Assembly: GCF_900115545.1 (NCBI RefSeq)
Contig: NZ_FOWV01000001.1
Coordinates: 744,001 to 808,000, forward strand
Length of the DNA: 64,000 bases
Direction of reading: 5' to 3'
DNA from: Ralstonia sp. NFACC01
GTDB taxonomy: Bacteria; Pseudomonadota; Gammaproteobacteria; Burkholderiales; Burkholderiaceae
Shown here: positions 42,739 to 51,710 of the stretch, piece by piece
Position numbering within the stretch: position 1 is the first letter of the stretch
Layout of the letters: each line of letters starts with the position of its first letter
Notes under the pieces: model-generated
What the model was told of the DNA's origin: nothing
The model's database searches: none
The model's input: the letters and a program-made list of their open reading frames with translations, nothing else
Translations under genes and position numbers: made by a program

Positions 42739-43656
42739 GTGAAGCTGCACCAATTGCGCATCCTGCTGGCCGTGGCACAGCACGGCAGCATCCACGAAGC
42801 GTCTCGCGGGCTGCACATCTCGCAGCCAGCACTATCCAAGGCGATTGCGGAACTGGAGCGGGAGCTTGGCGTCACGCTGCTGTCGCGTTCGGTGCGCGGC
42901 GTGAGCCTGACCGCATATGGCATGGCGCTGGTCAAGCGTGCGAGTGTTGTCGAGCAGGAACTGCGTCACGCGTTGGAAGACATCGAAGCCATTCGCGGTC
43001 ATGCAGAGGCGGAACTCAACATCGGCTTTACGGCCGTGGCGTCGAGCGGGCCGCTGCCGGATGCCATGGCGGCACTGCGCAAGCGGTTTCCAAACGTCGC
43101 GCTACGCGGTTTTGAACAGCGGCCGCAGCAGATTCTGGAAGGGCTGCGCGAAGGGCGGCTCGATATCGGATTGATCTCCAGCAACAGCGGCCCGGGCACG
43201 GGGAGTTTTCAGTGGGAGCCGCTGTTTTCGGTGCCGATGCGCCTCGCGGTGCGCCCGGGCCATCCGCTGCGCCGCGTGCGCCGGCTGCGTCCGCTGCTGG
43301 ATGCCGACTGGCTGGTGCTCGACCCGCTGGAGGACCCGGGCAGCCCGATGGTCAGCCTGATGCGGCTGCATCGCCTCGACATCCCGCGCCGGATCGTGCA
43401 AAGCGCATCGAATCTGCTCGGGCTGCAATTGGCCACGAAGACGGACGTCGTCAGCATGTGGTCGGAATTCGTCTTCAGCGGCACCGGCGGGCCGCTGCGC
43501 ATGGTGCCGGGCTCGCTCGAAACCTTGCCGATGGAAGATGAACTACCGGATTTCAACGTCTACATGGTCTACCGTTCGGTCGACCTGATGACGCATGTGT
43601 GCGCGGAATTCAGCAAGGAGATCCGGCACGCGGCGCAGGGCTATCGCCATCGCTGA
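42739..43656 (+). CDS. LysR-family transcriptional regulator
   Basis: A 305-aa LTTR. GTG was chosen as start because GGGGAG lies 6-12 bp before it and the HTH follows at once (KLHQLRILLAVAQHGSIHEA). Upstream in-frame codons (PGIAPNNGES) show no homology. The effector domain runs from about residue 90. It is divergent from the MFS-M20-amidase operon across 237 bp, so it is its likely regulator. It ends 3 bp before the convergent AraC gene. Confidence 0.9.
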   Translation: MKLHQLRILLAVAQHGSIHEASRGLHISQPALSKAIAELERELGVTLLSRSVRGVSLTAYGMALVKRASVVEQELRHALEDIEAIRGHAEAELNIGFTAVASSGPLPDAMAALRKRFPNVALRGFEQRPQQILEGLREGRLDIGLISSNSGPGTGSFQWEPLFSVPMRLAVRPGHPLRRVRRLRPLLDADWLVLDPLEDPGSPMVSLMRLHRLDIPRRIVQSASNLLGLQLATKTDVVSMWSEFVFSGTGGPLRMVPGSLETLPMEDELPDFNVYMVYRSVDLMTHVCAEFSKEIRHAAQGYRHR

Positions 43657-43659
43657 ACA

Positions 43660-44679
43660 TCACGCGTCAAGTTCGGCACCTTCCGCGCGCATGGCACCCG
43701 GGGGTCGCCCGACGACGCGTTTGAATGCGCGGCTGAACGCAGCGAGCGACCCGTAGCCGAGCCGATACGCGACGGCTTCGATCGCCTCGCGGTCGCGCGT
43801 GATCCATTGCGCGGCGAGCCGCATCCGCAGCTCGGTCAGATAGCGCACGGGCGTCATTCCGGTCGCCGCCAGGAAGCGTTCGGCAAACACAGAGCGCGAG
43901 ACGCCAGCTTGCGCTGCCAGCTCCGCGACGCTCCAGTTGCGCCCCGGGTCACGATGCAGGGCGACGATCGCGCGGCCCAGTTTTGGCTCGCGCAGGGCCT
44001 GCACCCAGCCCGTGGCGTCGCCGCAGCCGCATTCCACCCAGCCGCGCACGATAAAAGCGGCCACCACGTCCGCCAGCCGCGCCAGGATGCCGGCAAAGCC
44101 TGCCCGCTCGGAGCATGATTCGCGCTCCATCGCGTCGAGCATCGGGCGGATTTCCGGATAGCGCGCGAGCAGGGTGCCGACGTGCATGAACTCCGGCATC
44201 GTGCCGACAAGGGGCTGCATGCCGCCCAGATCCAGCTCCATGCACGCGCTGAAAATGAGCGCATCGCCCGGAGCCGCTTCCGTACCGGCACCCACCGACG
44301 CCACCGTGTCGCAGATCTTCGCGGCTTCAAAGCCGGCGATCTCGCGGCACGGCGCATCCGGATCGGACAGCAATGCGTGCGGGGTGCCCTGAGGCAGCAA
44401 CACCGCATCGCCAGCCTCAAGTTGCATCGTTGTGCCCGACGCGTCGCGCAGCAGCACCGGCCCGCGCCCCACAAAGTGGAACTGCGCACGGCCTGGAGCC
44501 TCGCCAAAGCTCAACCCGAAGGGCCGCGCTACGTGGATACGGCGGTACTGGACGCCACTCAGCCGCATGCCCAGCAGCAGCTCGCTGACAAGGTCGTGCA
44601 CGTCGGGCAGGGCAGATGGCAGGGAAGAGGGCATCCCAAAATCCGGACGATTGATCAACAAGACCGGATTGTATGCCAT
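43660..44679 (-). CDS. AraC-family transcriptional regulator
   Basis: A regulator of about 339 aa (or 324 if MPSSLPSALPD at 44634 is the start; neither has a clear Shine-Dalgarno). A cupin-type N-terminal sensor domain (about 20-190, with AVLLPQGTPHALL) is followed by the AraC double HTH. That region has AQAGVSRSVFAERFLAATGM, RYLTELRMRLA and RLGYGSLAAFSRAFKR. It is divergent from the MFS gene across 74 bp, the normal arrangement for an AraC regulator and the exporter it controls. Confidence 0.9.
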   Translation of the reverse strand: MAYNPVLLINRPDFGMPSSLPSALPDVHDLVSELLLGMRLSGVQYRRIHVARPFGLSFGEAPGRAQFHFVGRGPVLLRDASGTTMQLEAGDAVLLPQGTPHALLSDPDAPCREIAGFEAAKICDTVASVGAGTEAAPGDALIFSACMELDLGGMQPLVGTMPEFMHVGTLLARYPEIRPMLDAMERESCSERAGFAGILARLADVVAAFIVRGWVECGCGDATGWVQALREPKLGRAIVALHRDPGRNWSVAELAAQAGVSRSVFAERFLAATGMTPVRYLTELRMRLAAQWITRDREAIEAVAYRLGYGSLAAFSRAFKRVVGRPPGAMRAEGAELDA

Positions 44680-44753
44680 AGACCGTCCGGCGGTGGGGCC
44701 CTACTATGCGGCCTTATTGGTATTTTCCCTGATCTTTTTCTACGGACCGACGC

Positions 44754-45965
44754 ATGAATCCCGGAATCTCCACGGCCGCCTCAGTCGCGGCTCCGCGTGA
44801 ACCCGCCTGGGGCGCTGTCTTTGCGATGGCGCTGGGCGTGTTCGGGCTCGTCACGGCCGAATTCCTGCCCGCAAGCCTGCTGACGCCCATGGCGGAAAGC
44901 CTCGGCGTGACCGAGGGCGTGGCAGGACAGGCCGTCACGGCCACCGCAACGGTTGCGCTCGTCACCAGCTTGCTGACCGCCGCTGTCACGCGCTCCATCG
45001 ACCGGCGGCGCGTGCTGCTCGCATTCTCGGTGCTGCTCGTGGCATCCAATCTTGCCGTGGCGTTTGCGACGAATCTGACGACGATTCTGATCGGCCGCGT
45101 AGTGCTTGGCATTGCGCTCGGCGGCTTCTGGACCATGGCCACCGCCACTGCAATGCGGCTCGTGCCCGCTGCGATGGTGCCGCGGGCGCTGTCGATCATC
45201 TTCAGCGGCGTAGCCGTCGCAACGATTGCCGCTGCGCCGCTGGGCAGCTACTTCGGCCATCTGATCGGCTGGCGCAACGTGTTCCTGGCGGCGGCCGGGC
45301 TGGGCGTGATTGCATTTGTGTCGCAGGTCGCGACATTGCCGTCGATGGCGCCAAGCGGCACGACGCGCCTGCGCACCCTGATCGACGTGCTGCGCCGCCC
45401 GAGCGTCGGCATCGGGATGTTCGCCACGATCCTCGTGTTCACCGGTCACTTTGCGTTCTTTACGTATTTGCGGCCGTTCCTTGAGCAGGTGGCGGGCGTT
45501 GGCGTGAACGGGCTGTCGGCGATCCTGTTGGGCTATGGCATTGCCAACTTCGTCGGCACATCGCTCGCCGGCCGTGTGCTGGAACACCGGCTGCGGCCAA
45601 TGCTGATTGCAATGCCCGCGCTGATGGTTGTGCTGGGCATCGCACTCGTGGCGCTGGGCCGTGCGCCGGTCATCGACGCCGTGCTGATCGCGCTGTGGGG
45701 CATGGCGTTTGGCGGCGTGCCGGTGGCGTGGTCGACATGGGTCACGCGCACCGTGCCTGATGAAGCCGAAAGTGCTGGCGGCCTGATCGTCGCCGCCGTG
45801 CAACTCGCGATTGCAACCGGTGCAGCAGCCGGCGGCGTGGTATTCGACGCGAACGGCGCGGCCGGTGTATTCATTGGCGCCGCCGTGGTGCTGGCGATTG
45901 CCGTCGCGACCATCGTGACGGGCGTGCCGAAACGCGTCGAGGTGGTGCCGGCGATGGCCGAGTGA
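44754..45965 (+). CDS. MFS transporter, drug/nucleoside efflux (DHA1, NepI-like)
   Basis: A 403-aa inner-membrane antiporter with twelve helices. FGLVTAEFLPASLLTPMAE and GRVVLGIALGGFWTMAT (motif C/A regions) are typical of the DHA1 subgroup that includes purine ribonucleoside exporter NepI and arabinose exporter AraJ/YdhP. The first ATG (MNPGISTAAS) gives the usual length. It is divergent from an AraC gene and probably under its control. The 135 bp that follow before the next gene end are AT-rich. Confidence 0.9.
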   Translation: MNPGISTAASVAAPREPAWGAVFAMALGVFGLVTAEFLPASLLTPMAESLGVTEGVAGQAVTATATVALVTSLLTAAVTRSIDRRRVLLAFSVLLVASNLAVAFATNLTTILIGRVVLGIALGGFWTMATATAMRLVPAAMVPRALSIIFSGVAVATIAAAPLGSYFGHLIGWRNVFLAAAGLGVIAFVSQVATLPSMAPSGTTRLRTLIDVLRRPSVGIGMFATILVFTGHFAFFTYLRPFLEQVAGVGVNGLSAILLGYGIANFVGTSLAGRVLEHRLRPMLIAMPALMVVLGIALVALGRAPVIDAVLIALWGMAFGGVPVAWSTWVTRTVPDEAESAGGLIVAAVQLAIATGAAAGGVVFDANGAAGVFIGAAVVLAIAVATIVTGVPKRVEVVPAMAE

Positions 45966-46038
45966 CATGGCGGATGCGCGCTGCTGGGCTGGCCGGGCGA
46001 TGTGACACCGCCACCTCAGCGCGCTAATCTGTATTTCT

Positions 46039-46054
46039 CATAATTTGCATTATG
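46039..46054. promoter_or_regulatory. AT-rich inverted repeat, possible operator
   Basis: CATAAT-TTGC-ATTATG in a short AT-rich island between the MFS stop and the end of yjdM, followed by a GC hairpin GACCGG/CCGGTC (46069-46086). The pair may act in termination between the convergent genes; neither has a clear T-tract. Confidence 0.35.
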
Positions 46055-46100
46055 TTAAATTAAAGGTCGACCGGCATTCACCGGTCTCGCCTCACACTCC

Positions 46101-46439
46101 TTAAGCCTTCTTCAAAAACTCCGGCTTGAGCAGATAGCTCACACCATCAATCTTGCAGTCGATCGGATGGTCGCCTGCCACCAGCCGGATATTCTTGATC
46201 TTGGTGCCCGCCTTGAGCGTGCCCGAGCCGCCCTTAAGCTTCAGGTCCTTCACCAGCGTTGCAGAATCGCCCGCATTCAACGGGTTGCCGTTGGCGTCTT
46301 TGATGACGGTTTCCTGCTCCTGCTCATCCTCCTGCGCCGCCGGATTCCATTCGTGCGCGCAATCCGGGCAGATATAGAGATCGCCGTCCTGGTAGGTGTT
46401 TTCGGAGGCGCATTGCGGACAGGCAGGAATCGTAGACAT
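46101..46439 (-). CDS. yjdM: Zinc-ribbon protein YjdM (PhnA family)
   Basis: A 112-aa protein of the family once named PhnA. The N-terminal zinc ribbon has paired CxxC motifs ([14 protein letters not shown] and CPDCAHEW). The C-terminal SH3-like domain has [19 protein letters not shown] and [16 protein letters not shown]. Despite the old name it is not phosphonoacetate hydrolase; its role is unclear. It stands alone, convergent with the MFS gene and divergent from the SRPBCC gene. Confidence 0.93.
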   Translation of the reverse strand: MSTIPACPQCASENTYQDGDLYICPDCAHEWNPAAQEDEQEQETVIKDANGNPLNAGDSATLVKDLKLKGGSGTLKAGTKIKNIRLVAGDHPIDCKIDGVSYLLKPEFLKKA

Positions 46440-46616
46440 GGCGAAAGTCGTGAATTGAGTTCAAAGGGCCCGCACTATATCAGCCGAGATGCGCGCGACA
46501 GTTGCAGGCTGTTGCCGCGAGCCTGTACCTTGCAGCCCGATCCGCCGCAATCTATACCGTGGCAGCGCAGCCACGCACGGTTGCCAGCCCACACATAAAA
46601 ACATCCGGAGCCGCTT

Positions 46617-47021
46617 ATGTGGATTCACGAAGACAGCATTGAAACGACTGCCTCCCCCGCCCGCGTCTGGGAGCTGCTTGCCAACGTTGAGCAATGGGGC
46701 GACTGGAATGCCGGCATCGAGCGCATCGAACTCCACGGGCCGTTTGCCAACGGCACACAGTTCACCATGCAACCCCCGGGGCAAGACGCGTTCGTCAGCA
46801 CCCTTGTAGACGTGCGCCCGAATGAAGGCTTTGTCGACGAGACGGTCGTCGACGGCACGCGCGTCCTGGTGGATCATCAGCTTGTCAGCCTGCCGTCCGG
46901 CCATACGAAGATCGTCTATCGCACTGAGATCACGGGGCCGGATGCCGCCGCGTTCGGACCGATGGTCACGTCGGATTTTCCTGACGTTTTGGCAGCACTC
47001 AAGCGGTTGGCGGAACGTTGA
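46617..47021 (+). CDS. SRPBCC family protein (polyketide-cyclase/START-like)
   Basis: A 134-aa single-domain lipid/ligand-binding fold. The opening ETTASPARVWELLANVEQWG, with WGDWN, is the usual SRPBCC start; a beta-grip and a long C-terminal helix (FPDVLAALKRLAER) follow. No catalytic residues can be assigned. It is flanked by 177 bp upstream without other signals I recognise. Confidence 0.82.
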   Translation: MWIHEDSIETTASPARVWELLANVEQWGDWNAGIERIELHGPFANGTQFTMQPPGQDAFVSTLVDVRPNEGFVDETVVDGTRVLVDHQLVSLPSGHTKIVYRTEITGPDAAAFGPMVTSDFPDVLAALKRLAER

Positions 47022-47101
47022 ACGGATTGGGTGAACTGCCAAGCCTGCTGTGCCGTTCGGTATGATCCACTCTCTAATCATCTGAAATCAGGAAGAACAT
47101 C

Positions 47102-47449
47102 ATGGGCGAAGCCAAACGACGCGGCTCACAGGCCGACCGCATTTCTCAGGCGCACGCCCGGCTGGAGGCGCTGCGCCCTGAAAAGCTCGTCTGCGGCGCC
47201 TGCCAGACCGCCTTTACCGAATTCGAAGGGATGGAGCCGCGCGACATGCCCGGCATCCACGCCATCTTCGGCGGCGAATGCCCGAACTGCGGCGAGAGCG
47301 TGATCTCGTTCAACGGTGAGCCCGAAGCCGTGGCTGCCGCCATGCTGGCGTACCAAGACGCCATGGAAGACGCCAAGCTTGGCGCGCAGACGCAGGAGGG
47401 CAAACACGTGCCCTACGTCGACGAAGAAGACAAGCCCACGCAACACTGA
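47102..47449 (+). CDS. Small Cys-rich protein of unknown function
   Basis: A 115-aa hypothetical protein. It has two CxxC pairs (CGACQTAF and CPNCGESV) separated by about 35 residues, which looks like a zinc-ribbon-type site. A basic N-terminus (MGEAKRRGSQADR), resembling small proteins that begin MGEAKRR, and an acidic C-terminus (YVDEEDKPTQH) frame it. AGGAAG is 7-12 bp before the ATG. It is 7 bp upstream of the DUF1653 gene and probably cotranscribed with it. Confidence 0.78.
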   Translation: MGEAKRRGSQADRISQAHARLEALRPEKLVCGACQTAFTEFEGMEPRDMPGIHAIFGGECPNCGESVISFNGEPEAVAAAMLAYQDAMEDAKLGAQTQEGKHVPYVDEEDKPTQH

Positions 47450-47456
47450 AGCCGCC

Positions 47457-47666
47457 ATGCAGAACACGCCAACGCGCCGCTACCGCCACTACAAAGGCGG
47501 CGAATACGAATGGCTATGCGAGGCCACGTACGAACCCGATCCCGCCATCAAGATGACGGTCTATCGCGCCGCCAACGGCACGATCTGGACGCGTCCGTCA
47601 ACGATGTTCCATGAGATGGTTGAAGTCGACGGCCGGCAGGTACCGCGTTTCGCGCTGATCGACTGA
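47457..47666 (+). CDS. DUF1653 family protein
   Basis: A 69-aa protein with the complete DUF1653 pattern: YRHYKGGEYE near the start, VYRAANGTIWTRPSTMF in the centre and VPRFALID at the end. The function of the family is unknown. Its stop TGA is followed directly by the ATG of the DUF817 gene (TGAATG), suggesting coupled translation. Confidence 0.88.
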   Translation: MQNTPTRRYRHYKGGEYEWLCEATYEPDPAIKMTVYRAANGTIWTRPSTMFHEMVEVDGRQVPRFALID

Positions 47667-48539
47667 ATGCCGGCGGAAACCCTCTCCTTGCGAGCGGGCC
47701 TGCGGGCCCGTTTTACGTATTGGCGTGACCGCAGCGGCGCCTGGGCCGCGCGCCACGGGCAATTGGCGGCGGGGCTGCACGAATTTGTCGTCTTCGGCAT
47801 CAAGCAGGCGTGGGCGTGCCTATTCGGCGGGCTGATGGTCGCCCTACTGATCGGCACGCATTTCTGGTATCCGGCCAACGCGCCGATTGCCCGTTACGAC
47901 GCCCTGACGATTGCCGCGGTCATCATCCAGATTGCCTTGCTCTGGCTGAAGCTGGAGACGTGGGACGAAGCCAAAGTGATCTTGATGTTCCATGTGGCCG
48001 GTACGGGCATGGAGGTGTTCAAGACTGCGGTTGGCTCGTGGATTTATCCCGAGGCGTCGGTGCTGCGCATCGGTGGCGTGCCGCTGTTCACGGGCTTCAT
48101 GTATGCATCCGTGGGTAGCTATATCGCGCGGGCGTGGCGAGAGTTCGACCTGCGCTTCTCGCATCACCCACCGTTGGCCGTGACAGCCCTGCTCTCGCTG
48201 GGCATCTACGCGAATTTCTTCCTGCACCACTATTGGTGGGACTTGCGCTACGTGTTGATGGCGCTGGTTGCGGTGGCATTCCGGCGCTGCTGGATCCACT
48301 TCCGCATTGATCGCGTCCACCGGCGCATGCCCTTCCTGCTGGGCTTTACGCTGGTGGCGCTCTTCATCTGGCTTGCGGAAAACATCGGCACGTTCACGCG
48401 CACGTGGCTCTATCCGAACCAGTTGCAAGGCTGGGAAATGGTGTCCATCGCCAAGCTTGGCGCCTGGTTTCTCCTGACCATCATGAGCTACGTGATGGTC
48501 ACGCTGGTCAACCCGCCGCGGCCCGTTTCTGACGCTTGA
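47667..48539 (+). CDS. DUF817 family membrane protein
   Basis: A 290-aa integral membrane protein with seven to eight hydrophobic segments and the DUF817 motif stretch HVAGTGMEVFKTAVGSW and YPEA. FFLHHYWWDLRY, with a His pair, lies mid-protein. Function unknown; the conserved histidines would suit metal or haem binding, but nothing proves it. Its start abuts the DUF1653 stop and its last 32 bp overlap the end of the convergent membrane-protein gene. Confidence 0.88.
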   Translation: MPAETLSLRAGLRARFTYWRDRSGAWAARHGQLAAGLHEFVVFGIKQAWACLFGGLMVALLIGTHFWYPANAPIARYDALTIAAVIIQIALLWLKLETWDEAKVILMFHVAGTGMEVFKTAVGSWIYPEASVLRIGGVPLFTGFMYASVGSYIARAWREFDLRFSHHPPLAVTALLSLGIYANFFLHHYWWDLRYVLMALVAVAFRRCWIHFRIDRVHRRMPFLLGFTLVALFIWLAENIGTFTRTWLYPNQLQGWEMVSIAKLGAWFLLTIMSYVMVTLVNPPRPVSDA

Positions 48540-49032
48540 ACCAGGCGTGCTCGCCAGGCGCCCGATCGCGTAGTTCGAAGGTGATGTGCACCCGGCGCGA
48601 AACCTGCAGGTAGACGCCGCATGTCAGCGTCATCGCCACTGCAACGGCGACGCCGTCGATAAAGGTGGAGCGTGCCCCTGGAATGCCGCCCGCCATCAGC
48701 ACGAGCCCGATCAGTGGCGGCAGCAGCGCCATGTGCACGAGCATGGCCGGCCGGAACGCGCTGTCATGCGTGGTTGCCAACACCAGGACAGTCACGCAGG
48801 AAATCAGATAGAGCAGCGTGGTCAGGTTGATCGCCCCGCTTCCCGGCGCGTTGGCATCAAACAGATCGGCCCCGGCCAGTTGCAGCGCATCCATCGACAA
48901 CCCTTGCCAGAACACCCACGTTGGCCCGGCGATGGCGATGGCCAGCACCCACGGCAGCCATCCGGCAATGCCGTACAGCGGATGTTGTCCCGCTGCGATC
49001 GGGTCGATGTCGACCCAGCGATGCGTCAGCAT
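48508..49032 (-). CDS. Four-helix membrane protein, unknown function
   Basis: A 174-aa hypothetical protein. Four hydrophobic segments are visible: GWLPWVLAIAIAGPTWVFW, TTLLYLISCVTVLVLAT, VHMALLPPLIGLVLMAGG and VAVAVAMTLTCGVYLQVS. A basic C-terminus (WFKRQKRAAAG) is probably cytoplasmic. I chose MLTHRWVDIDP; the longer frame upstream is Arg-rich and looks non-coding. Its last 32 bp overlap the convergent DUF817 gene. No family recognised. The 165 bp to its right hold no gene I can see. Confidence 0.68.
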   Translation of the reverse strand: MLTHRWVDIDPIAAGQHPLYGIAGWLPWVLAIAIAGPTWVFWQGLSMDALQLAGADLFDANAPGSGAINLTTLLYLISCVTVLVLATTHDSAFRPAMLVHMALLPPLIGLVLMAGGIPGARSTFIDGVAVAVAMTLTCGVYLQVSRRVHITFELRDRAPGEHAWFKRQKRAAAG

Positions 49033-49197
49033 GATGCACCCCCAACAATGCGCGCCCGTTCTGATGACGGTTGCTTTCGGCAAGCGCCGGCGGCGTCTGC
49101 CTCCCCTGCTCTCTAGCTTAGGTCGCCGCGCAAAGCTCGCAATGCAGGAGGAACCCTGAGCGCACAATCGGATTGCGCTACCTCAACTGCCGGTCAG

Positions 49198-49716
49198 CTA
49201 TCGGCGGAACAGTCGCGGGCGGTCCGGATCGTAGAGCGGGTCGGGCGTGATCTGCGTGAGCTGCAATACACCGGCGGGGTCGAAGTAGAAATGCATCAGC
49301 GACGGCCAGACGTCGTCCGCCTTGAAGCGGTACGACCAGACCAGGCGGTCCATGCGCGGGAAATACGCCGTTTCCACCGGCTGGCCGAAATGTCGCAGCA
49401 CGTCGTCCCGCGTCCAGACGCCGATCTTGGCCTGGGCAAATTCGAGGCTGCTCAGCACTTGCTTGAAGGCGACGAGCTTGCCGCTGGCATCAAAGTCGGC
49501 CGCGTAGGTGAACTGGCCGTACGGTTTGGTGGGGTAGAGCCAGCGGGTGCCGCCATCGAGCGGATAGGTTTCGCGCGGCGGCCCAAACTGCGCCTGCACC
49601 GCGGGCTCGTCCGCACCCACGAGGCGCTGGCCCTTGGTGACGGGGGATTCCAATGCTGCACATCCCGCCGTTGCCGCAACCACAATCGCTACCGTCAGCC
49701 AACGCATCGCCCGCAT
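49198..49716 (-). CDS. Lipoprotein with two BamE-like repeats
   Basis: A 172-aa predicted lipoprotein. The N-terminal signal ends in a lipobox (ATAGC, Cys about residue 18). The mature part carries two similar units. The first has VQAQFGPPRETYPLDGG, RWLYPTKPYG and a DFDASGKL strand. The second has VLRHFGQPVETAYFPRM, LVWSYRF and FYFDPAGVL. Each matches the short beta-alpha-beta pattern of BamE/SmpA-type domains. It sits 37 bp after bioD on the same strand, so it may ride on the biotin operon transcript. Outer-membrane assembly role is only a guess from the fold. Confidence 0.8.
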   Translation of the reverse strand: MRAMRWLTVAIVVAATAGCAALESPVTKGQRLVGADEPAVQAQFGPPRETYPLDGGTRWLYPTKPYGQFTYAADFDASGKLVAFKQVLSSLEFAQAKIGVWTRDDVLRHFGQPVETAYFPRMDRLVWSYRFKADDVWPSLMHFYFDPAGVLQLTQITPDPLYDPDRPRLFRR

Positions 49717-49753
49717 CACAATCGTCCCTGTTGCACTGAATGAAGCGGCTAGT

Positions 49754-50461
49754 TTACCGCCGCGTTTCAGCCGGGCGCGCGAGTAGCGGCGCAATGTCAA
49801 CGTGGGCCGCGGCGAGCCTCGCATCGGCGTGCGGCAATCGCGGGATCGTGCCCAGATGCGGTGCGTTGATCCAGCGGCGCAAGGTGGCGACGTTGTCGTC
49901 AAGCCCTGCCATAGACGCGTCGACCACGTTACCGACCCAGCCTGCCAGATGCAGGCCGCGTGCGGCAATTGCCTCGGCGGTGAGCGCGGCGTGGTTCAGG
50001 CAGCCCAGGCGCAAACCGACCACCAGCACCACCGGCAAGCCGAGCGCCACGGCCATCTCGGCCGTATCAAAGTCGCCTGACAGCGGCACGCGGAAACCTC
50101 CGACGCCCTCGACCACGACGGCATCCGCTAACGATCTTGCGCGCGCAAACGCGTCGAGAATCGGCGGCAGCGTGATCGTCACGCCTTCGCGCGCTGCGGC
50201 CAAATGCGGAGACATCGGCGCATCGAGCAGCCATGGGCACACGGTGTCGAGCGGCAGATCGACTGACGCGGCGGCGCGCAGTTGCTCGACGTCTTCGTTG
50301 GTGCGCGTGGGCGCGCCTGCCAGCGTGCCTGCAGCAATCGGCTTGAGGCCTGCGGCGCGGTAGCCGGTGTCAGCCAGCTTGGTCAGCAATGTCGCGCTGA
50401 CCAGCGTCTTGCCGATCTCCGTATCCGTGCCGGTGACAAAGCAATCGAAGCGCGCGGGCAT
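49754..50461 (-). CDS. bioD: Dethiobiotin synthase
   Basis: A 235-aa ATP-dependent carboxylase closing the ureido ring of dethiobiotin. P-loop [13 protein letters not shown] lies near residues 10-22, with GLKPIAAG (catalytic lysine) and [11 protein letters not shown]. The ATG is 1 bp after the bioF stop (TGAGATG). It is third in the bioA-bioF-bioD operon; the next gene is a lipoprotein and not bioB. Confidence 0.96.
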   Translation of the reverse strand: MPARFDCFVTGTDTEIGKTLVSATLLTKLADTGYRAAGLKPIAAGTLAGAPTRTNEDVEQLRAAASVDLPLDTVCPWLLDAPMSPHLAAAREGVTITLPPILDAFARARSLADAVVVEGVGGFRVPLSGDFDTAEMAVALGLPVVLVVGLRLGCLNHAALTAEAIAARGLHLAGWVGNVVDASMAGLDDNVATLRRWINAPHLGTIPRLPHADARLAAAHVDIAPLLARPAETRR

Positions 50462-50462
50462 C

Positions 50463-51710
50463 TCAGGCTGTCTTGGCCGGCTGCAGCGATTGGCCCGCCG
50501 CCTCCAGCGCGTGCGCAAGTCGTTCGATGTCGGCATCGGTATGTGCAGCCGACAGCGTGATGCGCAGGCGCGCCGTACCCGTTGGCACCGTCGGCGGGCG
50601 GATGGCGGCGATGCGGATGCCTTCGCGTTCCAGCGCGGCGGCCAGCGCCAATGCGGGGGCGTTCTCGCCAATCACGATCGGCTGGATGGCCGTGGGCGAC
50701 GGCATCCATTGCCAGCCGAAGCGCGCGGCCAAACGCTGCGCATGGGCACTCCACACGGCGATATGGCGATCAAGGCGTGCGCGGCGGTCAGCGCCCTCCT
50801 CGCCTGCGATCAGATCCAATGCTGCTTCCACCGCACACGCAATGCCCGGCGGCGTGGCGGTTGTGAAGATGTACGTGCGCGCGCGCTGGACCAGCCAGTC
50901 AATCACCAGTCGATGCGCAACGATGGCGGCGCCGGATCCGCCAGCGGCCTTGCCGAAGGTGCCGACGTAGATGAGGCGTTTCGAGCGCAGCCCGAAATGC
51001 GACAGCACGCCCGAACCTTTTTCGCCAAGCACGCCCAGGCCATGCGCGTCGTCGACGATCAGCCAGGCATCGTAGCGTTCGGCCAGCGCGAGCAGCTCGG
51101 GCAGCGGCGCGATGTCGCCGTCCATGCTGAACACGCCGTCCGTGACGATCAGCTTGTTGCGGCTGGTGCTGGCGGCCAGAAGCGCTTCCAGCGCAGCCAC
51201 GTCAACGTGCGGATAGACGTTCACGGGCGCCCGCGACAACCGTGCCCCGTCGATGAGCGAGGCGTGGTTCAGCGCGTCGGAAAAGATCGTGCATTCCTCC
51301 GCCGGGCGGATGCCGCCGGCCTGCGCCATGGCGCTCACCACGGCCAGATTGGCCATGTAGCCGGTGCAGAAGAACAGCGCGTCCGCCTCGGGAACGTGTT
51401 CGGCTTGCAGCGAAGCCATGCGTGCTTCCAGCCGCGCGTGCGCGATTGAATGGCCGCTGACCAGATGCGATGCGCCGCTGCCGAAGCCATATTGCTGCGT
51501 GCCGTGTGTCACCGCCTCGGCCAAGGCGGGATGCGCTGCCAGGCCGAGATAATCGTTGCCGCAAAAGCCGAGAATGTCGCGCGGTTCGCCTCCGGACACG
51601 CTGATGCGCTGGCTGCGGTCGGTCGGGCTGTACGCGGTGCGGCGCACGCGGCGCAGGTGTGCGGCGTCGATGGCGTCCAGGCCCGCCTGCAGGTCGTCAA
51701 GCAATCGCAT
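50463..51710 (-). CDS. bioF: 8-amino-7-oxononanoate synthase
   Basis: A 415-aa PLP enzyme condensing pimeloyl-ACP/CoA with alanine. It has [54 protein letters not shown] and the PLP-lysine region [12 protein letters not shown]. The start [10 protein letters not shown] lies inside the end of bioA (14-bp overlap). It is slightly longer than the 385-aa norm because of an insert in [21 protein letters not shown]. Confidence 0.96.
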   Translation of the reverse strand: MRLLDDLQAGLDAIDAAHLRRVRRTAYSPTDRSQRISVSGGEPRDILGFCGNDYLGLAAHPALAEAVTHGTQQYGFGSGASHLVSGHSIAHARLEARMASLQAEHVPEADALFFCTGYMANLAVVSAMAQAGGIRPAEECTIFSDALNHASLIDGARLSRAPVNVYPHVDVAALEALLAASTSRNKLIVTDGVFSMDGDIAPLPELLALAERYDAWLIVDDAHGLGVLGEKGSGVLSHFGLRSKRLIYVGTFGKAAGGSGAAIVAHRLVIDWLVQRARTYIFTTATPPGIACAVEAALDLIAGEEGADRRARLDRHIAVWSAHAQRLAARFGWQWMPSPTAIQPIVIGENAPALALAAALEREGIRIAAIRPPTVPTGTARLRITLSAAHTDADIERLAHALEAAGQSLQPAKTA

